Source: Mesorhizobium huakuii (GTDB lineage: Bacteria > Pseudomonadota > Alphaproteobacteria > Rhizobiales > Rhizobiaceae). From it: a stretch of 64,000 nucleotides of DNA. The translations under genes were made by a program, and so were the position numbers. Under the pieces are notes generated by a model, which searched no databases, was not told the DNA's origin, and saw nothing but the letters and a program-made list of their open reading frames with translations. The stretch is taken from contig NZ_CP050296.1 in NCBI RefSeq assembly GCF_014189455.1, positions 5,142,001-5,206,000 on the forward strand, given 5' to 3'. This document shows positions 9,263 to 18,300 of this stretch, in pieces; position 1 is the stretch's first letter, and every line of letters begins with the position of its first letter.

Positions 9263-10132
9263 GGACAGCGACCGCAGCTTTGTCTTGACCTCGAGAAAAT
9301 CCCGCCATGCCAGCTTCTTGTGCGCCGGCGTCCGCAGCAGATAGGCCGGATGCAGCGTCGGCATGGCCGGAATGGCGATGCCGGAAGCGGTGGTGTGGAC
9401 GCGCCAGTTGCCGCGCAGCCGCAAAATACCTTCCGAAGTGTTGAGCAAGGTCTTGGCCGACGGGCCGCCGAGATTGACCAGCACCTTGGGATTGACCAGC
9501 TCGATCTGCCGCTCGATGAACGGCCGGCAGATTTCGGTCTCGTGCGGCGTTGGCGTGCGGTTGCCCGGCGGCCGCCAGGGAATGACGTTGGCAATGTAGA
9601 CCGAGGTGCGGTCGAGCCCGATCGCGGCCAGCATGCGGTCGAGCAGCCGGCCCGAGCGGCCGACGAACGGTAGCCCCTCAATGTCCTCGTCGCGGCCCGG
9701 CGCTTCGCCCACCAACATGACCGCAGCCTCCGGGTTACCGTCGGCGAACACCAGGTTCTTGGCGGTGGCCTTGAGATTGCAGCCGTCGAATGCCGCCATG
9801 TGCTGGCGCAACTCGTCCAGGGTTGTTGCCGTTGTCGCCAACTGGCGCGCAAGTGCTGCCTGGGCTTCGTCCGGCACGGCGGCGACCGATGAACGCGCCG
9901 GCGCGTCCGGCACCCGGCTCGCATCCAACCCGGACGATGCCGCGGGCCGCTCCGGCGTCTTGTCTTCGCGAGGCGGCGCCGCCGCTGCCGGTGCACGCTC
10001 GACGGGCCTCGGCGCCGCCTCGGCGAAGCGGTTGACAGGGGCGTCTTCCAGCGCCTCATCGACGCCGGCGCTGGCATAGAACGCCAGGATGTCGGCAATA
10101 TCGGTCGGGCTTGTGGGGGAGGCGGCAGTCAT
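9260..10132 (-). CDS. Family 4-type uracil-DNA glycosylase with reduced Fe-S cysteine set
   Basis: Base-excision repair enzyme removing uracil from DNA, 290 residues. The N-terminal ~95 residues are proline/alanine-rich linker. The core starts near residue 100: catalytic motif GEAPGRDED at about 142 and HPAYLL near the C-terminus, both as in family 4. Two of the four positions that bind the 4Fe-4S cluster in family 4 are not Cys: the first of the CxxC pair is Phe ([10 protein letters not shown]) and the Cys before RPPGNR is Trp ([11 protein letters not shown]). The other two (GCNLK, EICRPF) remain. Start at the ATG 10132; the extension to 10168 is unlikely. The stop lies in a repeat. Confidence 0.9.
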   Translation of the reverse strand: MTAASPTSPTDIADILAFYASAGVDEALEDAPVNRFAEAAPRPVERAPAAAAPPREDKTPERPAASSGLDASRVPDAPARSSVAAVPDEAQAALARQLATTATTLDELRQHMAAFDGCNLKATAKNLVFADGNPEAAVMLVGEAPGRDEDIEGLPFVGRSGRLLDRMLAAIGLDRTSVYIANVIPWRPPGNRTPTPHETEICRPFIERQIELVNPKVLVNLGGPSAKTLLNTSEGILRLRGNWRVHTTASGIAIPAMPTLHPAYLLRTPAHKKLAWRDFLEVKTKLRSLS

Positions 10133-10183
10133 GGCGCGCACATTCGTCCGCACGGCTGCAATTTGCAAGACCGGCTGCTTGCC

Positions 10184-10828
10184 CTATCCGGTCGGGATGC
10201 GCGGATCCTGCACCAGATAGAAGGTCCATCGTGGCGTGTAATCGGTCATCAGAAACTCGAAGCTTACGGTCTTCAGCGGGTCGACCTTGCCGTTCTTGAA
10301 CAGCAACCGGTCATAGGGTTCGAAGTCGCGGTCGAAGTCGGCGAAATTGCTCGACCAGATATTTTCGGGCGTCTTGTTGCGCTGGTCGAAGGAAAGCCCG
10401 TCTCCAAAAACGCTGGGCTGATCGAGTATCTCCTGAAGCTCGAACTGGAACTCGATCCAGGCCTGGCCGCTGTTGTTGAGCACGTCGATGCGCATATACA
10501 TGATGCCATTGGCGAACTCGCCCGCCTTGCCGAATGTCTCGATCGGCTTTGTGGTGCGGATGGTCAGCGTCACGGGTGTCGCCGAATTCAATTCTTCGGT
10601 GATGACCAGCGGATCGTCCTTGGTTCCGATGCCGGAGGCTCCGGTGATGCGGAAGCCGCCAAGCTCGTCGGAGAAGGAGTAGGCGCCTGTCGCCCAGACT
10701 TTCACCTCGTCCGCGGCGGCGTGCCCTGGTGCCGACGTCATAAGGGCCAGAAGAATCGCCCGGCAGGCCCGGCCGGGCGACAAAAGAAAGCGCGTCGAAG
10801 GAAAGCCGGCTGGCCCAGGAATGCGCAT
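10184..10828 (-). CDS. Conserved secreted protein of unknown function
   Basis: Predicted 214-residue exported protein. A basic N-terminus and hydrophobic stretch (RACRAILLALMTSAPGHAA) form a likely signal peptide with cleavage after an AxA near residue 37. The mature part is acidic and probably mostly beta, including a PLVITEELNSATPVTLTI stretch. I do not recognise a named domain. The start at ATG 10828 places the signal peptide near the N-terminus; an upstream in-frame start at 10900 is less likely. It is divergent from the ETF-QO gene. Confidence 0.65.
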   Translation of the reverse strand: MRIPGPAGFPSTRFLLSPGRACRAILLALMTSAPGHAAADEVKVWATGAYSFSDELGGFRITGASGIGTKDDPLVITEELNSATPVTLTIRTTKPIETFGKAGEFANGIMYMRIDVLNNSGQAWIEFQFELQEILDQPSVFGDGLSFDQRNKTPENIWSSNFADFDRDFEPYDRLLFKNGKVDPLKTVSFEFLMTDYTPRWTFYLVQDPRIPTG

Positions 10829-11047
10829 GGCGGGAAGTATGGCCGATAAGCAAGCCGCCGAACAATTAAAAAACGCAAGCGCGGCGGTCTCGCCGGGCAC
10901 GAACGGCTGCCCTGCCGCAGGATGCGCGACTTTTTGGCCAAATCCGCATTGTCACGTATGCGCCGGTTTCCTGTCGCCAATTGATGCGCTATGCAGCGCA
11001 GAAGCCAGCAAGATACGCAACAGCGGCAAGCCAGTGCGGAGGGGTTG

Positions 11048-12726
11048 ATGAGCGATATCGAACGCGAAAGCATGGAATTCGACGTGGTCATCGTCGGTGC
11101 CGGTCCGGCCGGCCTTGCCGCGCCATCCGCCTCAAGCAGGTCAATCCCGAGCTTTCCGTCGTCGTGCTGGAAAAGGGCGGCGAGGTCGGCGCCCATATCC
11201 TCTCCGGCGCCGTCGTCGATCCGATCGGCATCGACCGGCTTCTGCCCGGTTGGCGCGAGGAGGAGGGCCATCCTTTCAAGACGCCGGTCACGGCGGATCA
11301 TTTCCTGGTCCTCGGCCCCGCCGGCTCGTTCCGCCTGCCCAACATTCTGATGCCGCCGCTGATGAACAATCACGGCAACTACATCGTCTCGCTCGGCAAT
11401 GTCTGCCGCTGGCTGGCCACCAAGGCCGAGGCGCTGGGCGTCGAGATCTATCCGGGTTTTGCCGCCGCTGGCCTGCTCTACAATGAAGAAGGCGCCGTCA
11501 CCGGCGTCGTCACCGGCGATATGGGCGTCGAGAAGGACGGCACGCACGGCCCGGGCTTCGCACCGGGCATGGCGCTGATGGGCAAATATGTGCTGATCGG
11601 CGAAGGCGCGCGCGGCTCGCTCGCCAAGCAGTTGATCGCCAAATACAAGCTTTCCGATGGCCGCGAGCCCGGTAAATACGGCATCGGCCTCAAGGAGCTT
11701 TGGCAGGTCAAGCCGGAGAACCACCGGCCGGGCCTTGTGCAGCATTCCTTCGGCTGGCCGCTCGACATGAAGACCGGCGGCGGCTCGTTCCTCTACCATC
11801 TCGAGGACAACCAGGTGGCGGTCGGCTTCGTCCTCCATCTCAATTACAAGAATCCCTGGCTGTCGCCCTTCGAGGAATTCCAACGCTTCAAGACCCATCC
11901 GGCGATCCGCGGCACCTTCGAAGGCGCCAAGCGCCTGGGCTATGGTGCGCGCGCCATCACCGAGGGTGGCTGGCAGTCGGTGCCGAAATTGTCCTTCCCC
12001 GGCGGCGCGCTGATGGGCTGCGCGGCGGGCTTCGTCAACGTGCCGCGCATCAAGGGCTCGCACAATGCGGTGCTCTCCGGCATGCTGGCGGCCGAGCATG
12101 TCGCCGAAGCGATCGGCGCTGGCCGCGCCAATGACGAGCTTACGTCCTACGAGCAAGCCTGGCGCGCGACCGACATCGGCAAGGATTTGAAGAAGGTGCG
12201 CAACGTCAAGCCGTTGTGGTCGCGCTTCGGCACCATCGTCGGCGTTGGCCTTGGCGGCCTCGATATGTGGCTGAACACGCTGTTCGGCGTCTCGCCCTTC
12301 GGCACGCTGAAGCACGGCAAGGCCGACTATGCCACACTCGAGCCCGCCGCCCAGCACAAGAAGATCGCCTATCCGAAGCCCGATGGCGTGCTGACCTTCG
12401 ACCGCCTGTCCTCGGTGTTCCTGTCTAATACCAACCATGAGGAAAACGAGCCGGTCCACCTGCTGGTCGGCGACATGGCCTTGCAGCAGCGCTCCGAGCA
12501 CGATGTCTTCGCCGGACCTTCGACACGCTATTGCCCGGCTGGCGTCTATGAATGGGTCGACAAGGACGGCAATGCCGCCGCTGATCCTGCGGCGAAGGAT
12601 GTGCGCTTCGTCATCAACGCGCAGAACTGCGTCCACTGCAAGACCTGCGACATCAAGGACCCAAACCAGAACATCAACTGGGTGCCGCCGCAGGGCGGCG
12701 AAGGTCCGGTCTACCAGGGCATGTGA
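11048..12726 (+). CDS. etfD: Electron transfer flavoprotein:ubiquinone oxidoreductase, frameshifted near 11122
   Basis: Membrane-associated enzyme passing electrons from ETF to ubiquinone; it serves acyl-CoA dehydrogenases such as the isovaleryl-CoA dehydrogenase at 29389. The start ATG 11048 has GGAGGGG just upstream. The first 25 residues, with the FAD motif VIVGAGPAGLAA, are in one frame. The remaining ~535 residues are in the frame one base earlier, from AIRLKQVNPELS onward. One G missing in GCGGCC (reads GCGCC, 11120-11124) explains it; corrected length is about 559 residues, normal for the family. The C-terminus carries the 4Fe-4S cysteines (CPAGVYEW and NCVHCKTCDIKDP). The gene could be a pseudogene, but a base-call error is more likely. 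Confidence 0.93.
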
Positions 12727-12862
12727 CCTCGCGCGGCCGGGCGGTTCAGGTCTCTGCAGTAAAAATGCAGGTGAGGGCTGGCCGTGAGGTCACGCAGGCC
12801 GGTAGAACCGTTGAAACGGCCACCGGTCTATGGTTCCTATCTCCAGGGATAAGGAGAAGGCC

Positions 12863-13459
12863 ATGCGCCGGACGGTTCTGACATGCCTCGTCGCCATCGG
12901 GGCGCTGTGTGCGCCAGAGGCTTTGGCCGGCACCAGGGCTGTCGTCCAGACGCGGACCTACGACATTACGGGAAGCTCGGGCGCCGCCCTCGTCGACGCG
13001 ATGGACAGCAAAGGCCCCAGGCACGGCTTCATGACGCATGCCATCGCCACCACGGCCTATACCGTCGACTGGAACCTCAACGCCACTGAAGGCAACGGCT
13101 TCTGCCGGATGCGGCGGATCAATGGGACGCTCAACCTTTCCTACACCTTCCCTCGCCTTGCTTCGCCCGCGGCGCCGGAGCTGAAGAGGCGCTGGGGCAG
13201 GTTTTTCGCCGGTGTTCGCGCCCATGAGGAAACACATGGGCGCATCGCCAGGGAGATGATGCGCGCTACGGAAAGGTCGATAACCGGCCTGCGGATCGCC
13301 AACGACCCGTCTTGCTACAAGACGCGCCGCGAAGCTCAGCTTCGCATCAAGGCTGTCTATGCCGAATATGAGGCCAATCAAAACGCCTTCGATCGGCGCG
13401 AGCACAGCAAGGGCGGCCATGTCGAGCATCTGATCGCTGCCTTGATCAAAAAACCATGA
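12863..13459 (+). CDS. DUF922-type secreted protein with HExxH motif
   Basis: Exported protein of 198 residues. Signal peptide MRRTVLTCLVAIGALCAPEALA is followed by a domain like DUF922: an early YDITGSSGAAL segment, a WNLNA stretch and the motif HEETHGRIA at about residue 117, a HExxH arrangement suggesting a zinc-dependent hydrolase. Activity is inferred only. The ATG at 12863 follows AAGGAGAAGGCC, a strong ribosome-binding site. It lies 136 bases after the ETF-QO stop, so probably has its own promoter. Confidence 0.8.
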   Translation: MRRTVLTCLVAIGALCAPEALAGTRAVVQTRTYDITGSSGAALVDAMDSKGPRHGFMTHAIATTAYTVDWNLNATEGNGFCRMRRINGTLNLSYTFPRLASPAAPELKRRWGRFFAGVRAHEETHGRIAREMMRATERSITGLRIANDPSCYKTRREAQLRIKAVYAEYEANQNAFDRREHSKGGHVEHLIAALIKKP

Positions 13460-13496
13460 ACGAGTGATCCGCTCAGCGCCGACGCGCGGGCTTCGC

Positions 13497-14531
13497 TCAG
13501 CCGTGAGGCTTGGCTGACAAGCCGCTCGCCGCGAGCGCTGTGGCGTGGTCATTCTCAGGCTGCTTGTCGCTAAGGCGAAGCGTGAACTCGACCAGCACCG
13601 GCAGATGGTCTGAGCCGGTATCCTCCAGCCGCGCCGAAGACAGGATGGTCAGCCCGCCCTTGCTGAACACCTGGTCGATCGGCAGGCCTGCATAGCGGCG
13701 CAGGACGTCGGGCAGTGTTCGATGGATCCAGGTTGGGCCGGCCGAAGGCATAAGTGTCAGCCCGCCGAGCGCCGCGACCCGCCGCACCGCCGCACTCCAC
13801 GGCACGGCGTTGCAATCGCCGGCCATGATCGCGGTCTCGCCCAGCCCGGCCAATGTTTGCGCCAGTTCGCCGATCTGCCAGTATTGCTCCTTCGGCCACG
13901 GCCAGCTCAAATGGATCGCGGCGACATCGACGCCGATCCCGCCGAAGTCGACGGTCGCGGTCGCCATCGCGCCACGCGGTTCGCAGCGCGGTGTCGTGCC
14001 GGCCAAAAAGGGCCGGCGCGACAGCAGCGCCACCCCGAACATGCCGTTCGGGTAAGGGCACAGGATACGGTAGGGGTAGGCGCTGGTGATGGTGCCAAGC
14101 TCTGTCGTCCACATGCCAGACACTTCGTCGAGGGTGATCACGTCCGGGTTGGTGCGGCCGATCAGGGAGAGCACTTTTTTCGGTGTCGGGTTATTGAAGC
14201 GCAGGTTCATCTGCAGCAAGCTGTAGACAGCCTGATCTGCGGGCTTGGCAACCGCCGGCTGCGGCCAAAGCCTCGGCAGCGCGCTTGCCGTGGTGGCCAG
14301 GCAGGCGATGGCAAAGACCAGCCCCGCTGCCGCCTGCAGCCGAAACGAACTGGCGAGCAGCGGCAGTGCCAGAAGCGCCATGAGCACGCTGAAGTGCATG
14401 CGGAAATGCGAGAAGGAATCGAACGCCGGATGCAGCGTGCCGAAGAACCCGGCCAACAGCGCCGCCGACAGTGCCGTCATCGCCAGGAATGCCAACCCAG
14501 CCGTCATATTCAAGCGCGCGCCTGTCATCAT
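13497..14531 (-). CDS. Membrane-anchored endonuclease/exonuclease/phosphatase-family protein
   Basis: About 344 residues. Three hydrophobic segments lie in the first ~95 residues, then an EEP-fold domain from about residue 105 to 330. Metal-binding and catalytic signatures are visible: LQMNLRFNN (Asn), DVITLDEVSG (Glu), IHLSWPWP, MAGDCNAVPWS (Asp/Asn) and TGSDHLPVLVEF (Asp/His). The substrate could be a nucleic acid, phospholipid or other phosphodiester; it cannot be chosen from sequence. Start uncertain: ATG at 14531 or 14528, or a TTG at 14588; none has a convincing ribosome-binding site. Confidence 0.85.
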   Translation of the reverse strand: MMTGARLNMTAGLAFLAMTALSAALLAGFFGTLHPAFDSFSHFRMHFSVLMALLALPLLASSFRLQAAAGLVFAIACLATTASALPRLWPQPAVAKPADQAVYSLLQMNLRFNNPTPKKVLSLIGRTNPDVITLDEVSGMWTTELGTITSAYPYRILCPYPNGMFGVALLSRRPFLAGTTPRCEPRGAMATATVDFGGIGVDVAAIHLSWPWPKEQYWQIGELAQTLAGLGETAIMAGDCNAVPWSAAVRRVAALGGLTLMPSAGPTWIHRTLPDVLRRYAGLPIDQVFSKGGLTILSSARLEDTGSDHLPVLVEFTLRLSDKQPENDHATALAASGLSAKPHG

Positions 14532-14639
14532 TGAGGTCGTGTCTGCCGAATGCCGCCTGACGATCCGTTCGACCTGCTTATCGGCCAAAATGCGGCCTGA
14601 GCAAGACGACGATTTGCCTCGCCGAGGCTTGGCGAGCGC

Positions 14640-16142
14640 CTACTGGAACGCTGTCTCCGAAAAGCTCCGGAGCTTGCGCGAATGCAGCCGCTCCATCGGC
14701 ATCTCGGCCAGCTTCTCCATTGCCCTGATGCCGATGGTCAGGTGCTGCGCCACTTGGCGCTTGTAGAACTCGGTCGCCATGCCAGGCAGTTTCAACTCGC
14801 CATGCAGCGGCTTGTCGGAAACGCATAGCAGCGTGCCGTAGGGTACGCGGAAGCGGAAGCCATTGGCGGCGATCGTCGCCGATTCCATGTCGAGCGCGAT
14901 GGCGCGGGACTGCGACAGGCGCTGAACCGGTCCGCGCTGGTCGCGCAGTTCCCAGTTGCGGTTGTCGATGGTGGCGACGGTGCCGGTCCGCATGATGCGC
15001 TTCAGATCGTAGCCGGACAGGCCGGTGACTTCGGCAACCGCTTCCTGCAGCGCGACCTGGATCTCGGCCAGCGGCGGGATCGGCACCCAGACCGGAAGAT
15101 CGTCGTCCAGCACATGGTCCTCGCGCACATAGGCATGCGCCAGCACATAGTCGCCGAGCGCCTGGGTGTTGCGCAGCCCGGCGCAATGGCCAAGCATCAC
15201 CCATGCGTGCGGTCTCAGCACGGCGATATGGTCGGTGATCGTCTTGGCGTTGGAAGGGCCAACACCGATGTTGACCATGGTGATGCCGCCATGGTTCGGC
15301 TTTTTCAGGTGATAGGCCGGCATCTGCGGCAGGCGCTGCGGTCCAACACCTTCGCTGGGCGCGCTTTGTCCGGCCTTGGTCACGACATTACCCGGTTCGA
15401 CGAATTCCGTATAACCGCCGCCGCCCTTCTCCATCAGGTCGCGGGCGCGGGCAACGAACTCGTCGATGTAGAACTGATAGTTGGTGAACAGCACGAAGTT
15501 CTGGAAATGCTGCGGGCTGGTGGCGGTGTAATGGGTCATGCGGTGCAGCGAATAGTCGATGCGCTGCGCCGTGAACGGCGCCAGCGGTCTTGGTTCGCCG
15601 AAGGCCACTTCGAACGTGCCGTTGGCAATCTGGTCGTCGGTGCCGTCGAGATCCGGCACGTCGAACAGGTCGCGGATCGGCCGCTTGATGCGCTCCGCGG
15701 CGGCCCCGTCGACGTAAGCTCCCTCCAGGAAGGCGAAATGCAGCGGAATGGGCGTGGTCGATTCTGAAACCGTGACCGCGACACCGTGGTTGCGCATGAT
15801 CAGGCGCAGCTGTTCGATCAGGTACCGCTCGAACAGCCGCGGCTGCGTGATCGTGGTGGCGAAATGGCCGGGCGTTGGCATATGGCCATAGGCCTGTCGC
15901 GAGTCGACCTGGGTGAACGAACTCGTGGTGACGCCGATCTCGGGATAGAAGGCGCGGTAGCGTTTGCTGCTGTCGCCGCCGGCGGCAAGCGCCGCAAAGG
16001 AGTCACGCAGGAACTTGGTGTTGCGGTCGTAAAGCCGCTGCAGCGCCGCAACGGCTTTTTCGGCGCTGTCAAAGCTTTGCCGGCCAAAAGGCTCCGGCAT
16101 GACGACTGATTCGATGGCTTGGGGATAGATTCGCTTTTCCAT
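14640..16142 (-). CDS. amn: AMP nucleosidase
   Basis: Cytoplasmic purine-salvage enzyme hydrolysing AMP to adenine and ribose 5-phosphate. It is 500 residues, against 484 in E. coli. The N-terminal AMN domain (about 1-180) precedes the phosphorylase-like catalytic domain, in which NIGVGPSNAKTITDHIAVLRPH is followed by MLGHCAGLR and the segment IALDMESATIAANGFR, where Glu contacts the ribose. The ATG at 16142 is the only plausible start. No partner genes are adjacent. Confidence 0.95.
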   Translation of the reverse strand: MEKRIYPQAIESVVMPEPFGRQSFDSAEKAVAALQRLYDRNTKFLRDSFAALAAGGDSSKRYRAFYPEIGVTTSSFTQVDSRQAYGHMPTPGHFATTITQPRLFERYLIEQLRLIMRNHGVAVTVSESTTPIPLHFAFLEGAYVDGAAAERIKRPIRDLFDVPDLDGTDDQIANGTFEVAFGEPRPLAPFTAQRIDYSLHRMTHYTATSPQHFQNFVLFTNYQFYIDEFVARARDLMEKGGGGYTEFVEPGNVVTKAGQSAPSEGVGPQRLPQMPAYHLKKPNHGGITMVNIGVGPSNAKTITDHIAVLRPHAWVMLGHCAGLRNTQALGDYVLAHAYVREDHVLDDDLPVWVPIPPLAEIQVALQEAVAEVTGLSGYDLKRIMRTGTVATIDNRNWELRDQRGPVQRLSQSRAIALDMESATIAANGFRFRVPYGTLLCVSDKPLHGELKLPGMATEFYKRQVAQHLTIGIRAMEKLAEMPMERLHSRKLRSFSETAFQ

Positions 16143-16216
16143 GGCTCAATATAGAGACTTGGACGAGCGGTTGGGAGGGGTGTCGCTGTCGAAGGCGCCC
16201 AAAGCGCCATTTTTCT

Positions 16217-16411
16217 TTATCCGCGCTGCAGGCTGACCAGCAGAACGAAACCCACGCCTGAATTCCTCAGGGCCGGCGCCTCGATCGTCGAGCCGGCGTC
16301 GGCGCGCATCATCGGCACGGCCAGAACCGGCGCTGAAAGAGCCACCAGGACGAGCGCTGCCCGCGGCAGGAGCCGAAGGGTCTGGAGGGTATTGGCAGCG
16401 ATACGGTTCAT
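16217..16411 (-). CDS. Small secreted or membrane protein of unknown function
   Basis: 64-residue ORF with a Sec-type signal sequence: MNRIAANTLQTLRLLPRAAL then a hydrophobic run ending in LAVP near residue 33. A purine-rich GAGAAAAG lies 6-13 bases upstream. The mature segment would be only ~30 residues. It follows another small secreted ORF (16451-16603) on the same strand with 39 bases between, suggesting a pair. No family recognised. Confidence 0.4.
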   Translation of the reverse strand: MNRIAANTLQTLRLLPRAALVLVALSAPVLAVPMMRADAGSTIEAPALRNSGVGFVLLVSLQRG

Positions 16412-16450
16412 GGCTTTTGCTTTTCTCGTTGGATCTGTGTCTTTGTCGCT

Positions 16451-16603
16451 TCAGCGGCGAAAATGGTTCACGCAACCGAATTGGCAGGAACTGGCTTGGT
16501 CCCAGGAGCGGGGGGAACGGCCCGCTTCAGCGACGAGGATGGCGAAGAACATTCCAAACAGGCTCATCAGCAGGCAGACGATGGTGAAGCGGCGAGCAAG
16601 CAT
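16451..16603 (-). CDS. Small 50-residue protein with N-terminal hydrophobic segment
   Basis: Short ORF starting MLARRFTIVCLLMSLFGMFF, with two arginines before a 20-residue hydrophobic stretch ending LVAEAG, and a C-terminal tail holding two cysteines (SSCQFGCVN). The ribosome-binding site AAGGAGA lies 10 bases before the ATG, stronger than most in this window, which is the main reason to believe it. It may be a secreted peptide with a disulfide or a single-span membrane peptide. Function unknown. Confidence 0.5.
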   Translation of the reverse strand: MLARRFTIVCLLMSLFGMFFAILVAEAGRSPRSWDQASSCQFGCVNHFRR

Positions 16604-16781
16604 TGGGTCGTGTCTCCTTCAACACGCGAGAGAATGCCGCAACGCCTCTGAACCGGCTCTGATGCCGGCGTTCATCTGCGGTTCAAATTGATTGACGGGA
16701 TCCGACCGGGTCGCCGCGAGCCCGGATGGCCACTGCCAGCAGGGCAAGAGCATCAGGGTTCGACGTGCCGCTGAAACGAAA

Positions 16782-16815
16782 ACGGGGCCCGCTGGGCCCC
16801 GTCGTCAGGTCACAA
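16782..16815 (-). terminator. Rho-independent terminator of the DUF2147 gene
   Basis: Stem ACGGGGCCC/GGGCCCCGT (16782-16790 and 16794-16802). On the minus strand it is followed by TTTTCGTTTC (to about 16773), immediately after the stop at 16828. The gap 16604-16827 shows no other gene. Confidence 0.8.
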
Positions 16816-16827
16816 GGATATGGTCGA

Positions 16828-17169
16828 TCAGAGCCTGTGCCAGGTCTGGCTCTTGCAGATCAGTCCGCCGAGCACGCATCCGCTCATCTTGAGCGAGGTG
16901 CCCGCCAATGTCGCCTTGCCCGAATAGGTCTTGTCGTTCGCCGGATCAGTGATGCTGCCGGCATATTTGTTGTCGCCGGTCGCTTTCAGCGAGCCGATGG
17001 TCTTGCCGGCATATTTTCCTGATTTGAGCGTGATGGAAAACGAGCCGCTGCCTGAAATGGCGGCGGTGTCGCCGGCTTGCGTCTTCCAGTTGCCCTCGAT
17101 CGGATCGGCCCATGCCGCACCCGCCATGATCAATGTGGCTGCAAGAGCCAGGCTCACTTTTCGAAACAT
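16828..17169 (-). CDS. DUF2147-like secreted protein
   Basis: 113-residue exported protein: signal peptide MFRKVSLALAATLIMAGAAWA, then a small beta domain starting DPIEGNWKTQAGD, the typical DUF2147 opening (NWK followed by a polar strand). It ends with KMSGCVLGGLICKSQTWHR, where two cysteines may pair. DUF2147 proteins are periplasmic and functionally undefined. The ATG at 17169 has GGGAG 7 bases upstream; the longer in-frame reading is rejected. Confidence 0.85.
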   Translation of the reverse strand: MFRKVSLALAATLIMAGAAWADPIEGNWKTQAGDTAAISGSGSFSITLKSGKYAGKTIGSLKATGDNKYAGSITDPANDKTYSGKATLAGTSLKMSGCVLGGLICKSQTWHRL

Positions 17170-17607
17170 GTCTTGCTCCCTTTGGATAGCCGGCCGAATT
17201 CTCCGCCTCGCCGGTCTGCCGCTTACGCAAACGTAAGCTAATCCAGCTCCCGGCAAAACAAAAGTCGTGCCGCAACGGAAGACTTTGGGATTTTGAAAGC
17301 GCCCGAATCCGCCTTGTCGACAAGGAAATGAAAACGACCGGTGCATCGTGTTTGTTTCCCGTGGTTAGCGGAGTGTTGATTCCGCCCGCGAAAATTTTCG
17401 TCAAATTTGGCGCAAATCGGCTGAATTGCTGGCTTCGTATCCTTAACGAATTTCGGCGTTTACCTCTTGTTTTAGCTTTGTTTTCTTCAAATTAAGCACG
17501 CCATTTAACGACGGATTCAAGCCTCGCCGGCATTCTCGAAAGCATCGAAAGAGCGGCCCGGACAAGACAAACGGAGGCAGCTCTCGGGAGCCAGACAGGG
17601 GACTAAA
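17170..17607. other. Intergenic region between divergent DUF2147 and Sel1 genes
   Basis: No convincing gene. It must hold the promoters of both divergent genes. Base composition falls around 17395-17500, a more A/T-rich stretch, consistent with a promoter; I could not assign -35/-10 boxes with confidence. Confidence 0.4.
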
Positions 17608-17874
17608 ATGGCACGTTTTGAAATGCTTGAAGCAGGTTTCGGCGCCATGGGGGCAACTGCCCAGGCCGACATTCTTTTCGAACTGGGCATGATGTATGCG
17701 ACCGGCCGCGACTGCGAGACCGACGTGGTCGCCGCCCACAAATGGTTCAACATCGCCGCCATCAAGGGTTCGGCCCGCGCCGCGGAACTGCGCTCGGAAC
17801 TGTCGGCGGCCATGTCGAAGGTCGAGATCGCCAAGGCGCTGCGCGAAGCCCGCGAATGGATGACCATGCACTAA
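17608..17874 (+). CDS. Short Sel1-like repeat protein
   Basis: 88 residues containing a single SEL1-type helical repeat: LFELGMMYATGRDCETDVVAAHKWFNIAAIKGSARA fits the (G)xxYxxGxGxxxDxxxAxxWxxxAAxxGxxxA pattern. Such repeats mediate protein-protein contacts. The ATG at 17608 follows AGGGGACTAAA. No signal peptide is visible, so probably cytoplasmic. Widely found as a small solo gene in rhizobia (family knowledge, not checked). Confidence 0.8.
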   Translation: MARFEMLEAGFGAMGATAQADILFELGMMYATGRDCETDVVAAHKWFNIAAIKGSARAAELRSELSAAMSKVEIAKALREAREWMTMH

Positions 17875-18015
17875 AGTTCCGGCAGACGGGGACGCTCCGG
17901 CCAAGACCGCTCGAAGACGGTCGGGCCAACAGGGATAAGGCTGCGCAGACAGCCAGGCCACAGGCCATCGACAACAAGAATGCGGCAGGCGGGATAGGCC
18001 AAGCTGCACGACGGA

Positions 18016-18047
18016 CATGATCCCGAAAGCGGAATCCGGTTTTCGGA
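18016..18047. repeat. Partial RIME-like repeat
   Basis: CATGATCCCGAAAGCGGAAT then CCGGTTTTCGGA matches the left and central part of the 9163-9210 element; the right-hand ATCATGC end is missing. Confidence 0.75.
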
Positions 18048-18119
18048 CAGGCAGGGAAGACAGGGAAGGCAACGTTGGGGTTCGTGGCGCGGGGGCGCTG
18101 GGGAAACAGCCCGACAGGC

Positions 18120-18163
18120 AAAAAAGCCACGACCAGCCGGAACAAGGCTGGCGTGGCTTTTTT
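18120..18163. terminator. Bidirectional-type terminator hairpin
   Basis: Left arm 18120-18138 and right arm 18146-18163 pair over about 18 bases with one mismatch, flanked by A6 on the left and T6 on the right, so it could end transcription in either direction. It would serve the Sel1 gene on the plus strand. Confidence 0.85.
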
Positions 18164-18300
18164 GCTTGAATGGCGCCTCGCAGGCCCAATCGAGTGGCGC
18201 CAATGCGCCTAGACAGGCCCAATGAAGGATGAAATTGTCCCGCCTCTCTGGAAGAAGCGCGGCCGGGGCGGCCGCGCGTGAGTGGAGGAGTTCTATTGCT

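Larger units (their letters stand above)
17875..18300. other. Intergenic region with repeat and terminator
   Basis: No gene seen. It holds a partial RIME-like palindrome (18016-18047), a strong terminator hairpin (18120-18163) and the leader of the ABC binding-protein gene, including the G/C-rich hairpin-prone stretch near 18258-18278. Confidence 0.6.

Noticed and set aside
10738..12636. Minus-strand ORF of about 632 codons over ETF-QO
   Set aside because: High-GC shadow; the plus strand carries the FAD and 4Fe-4S motifs.
11048..12726. Programmed ribosomal frameshift in ETF-QO
   Set aside because: No slippery heptamer is present at the junction, and five other single-base indels in the window suggest error.
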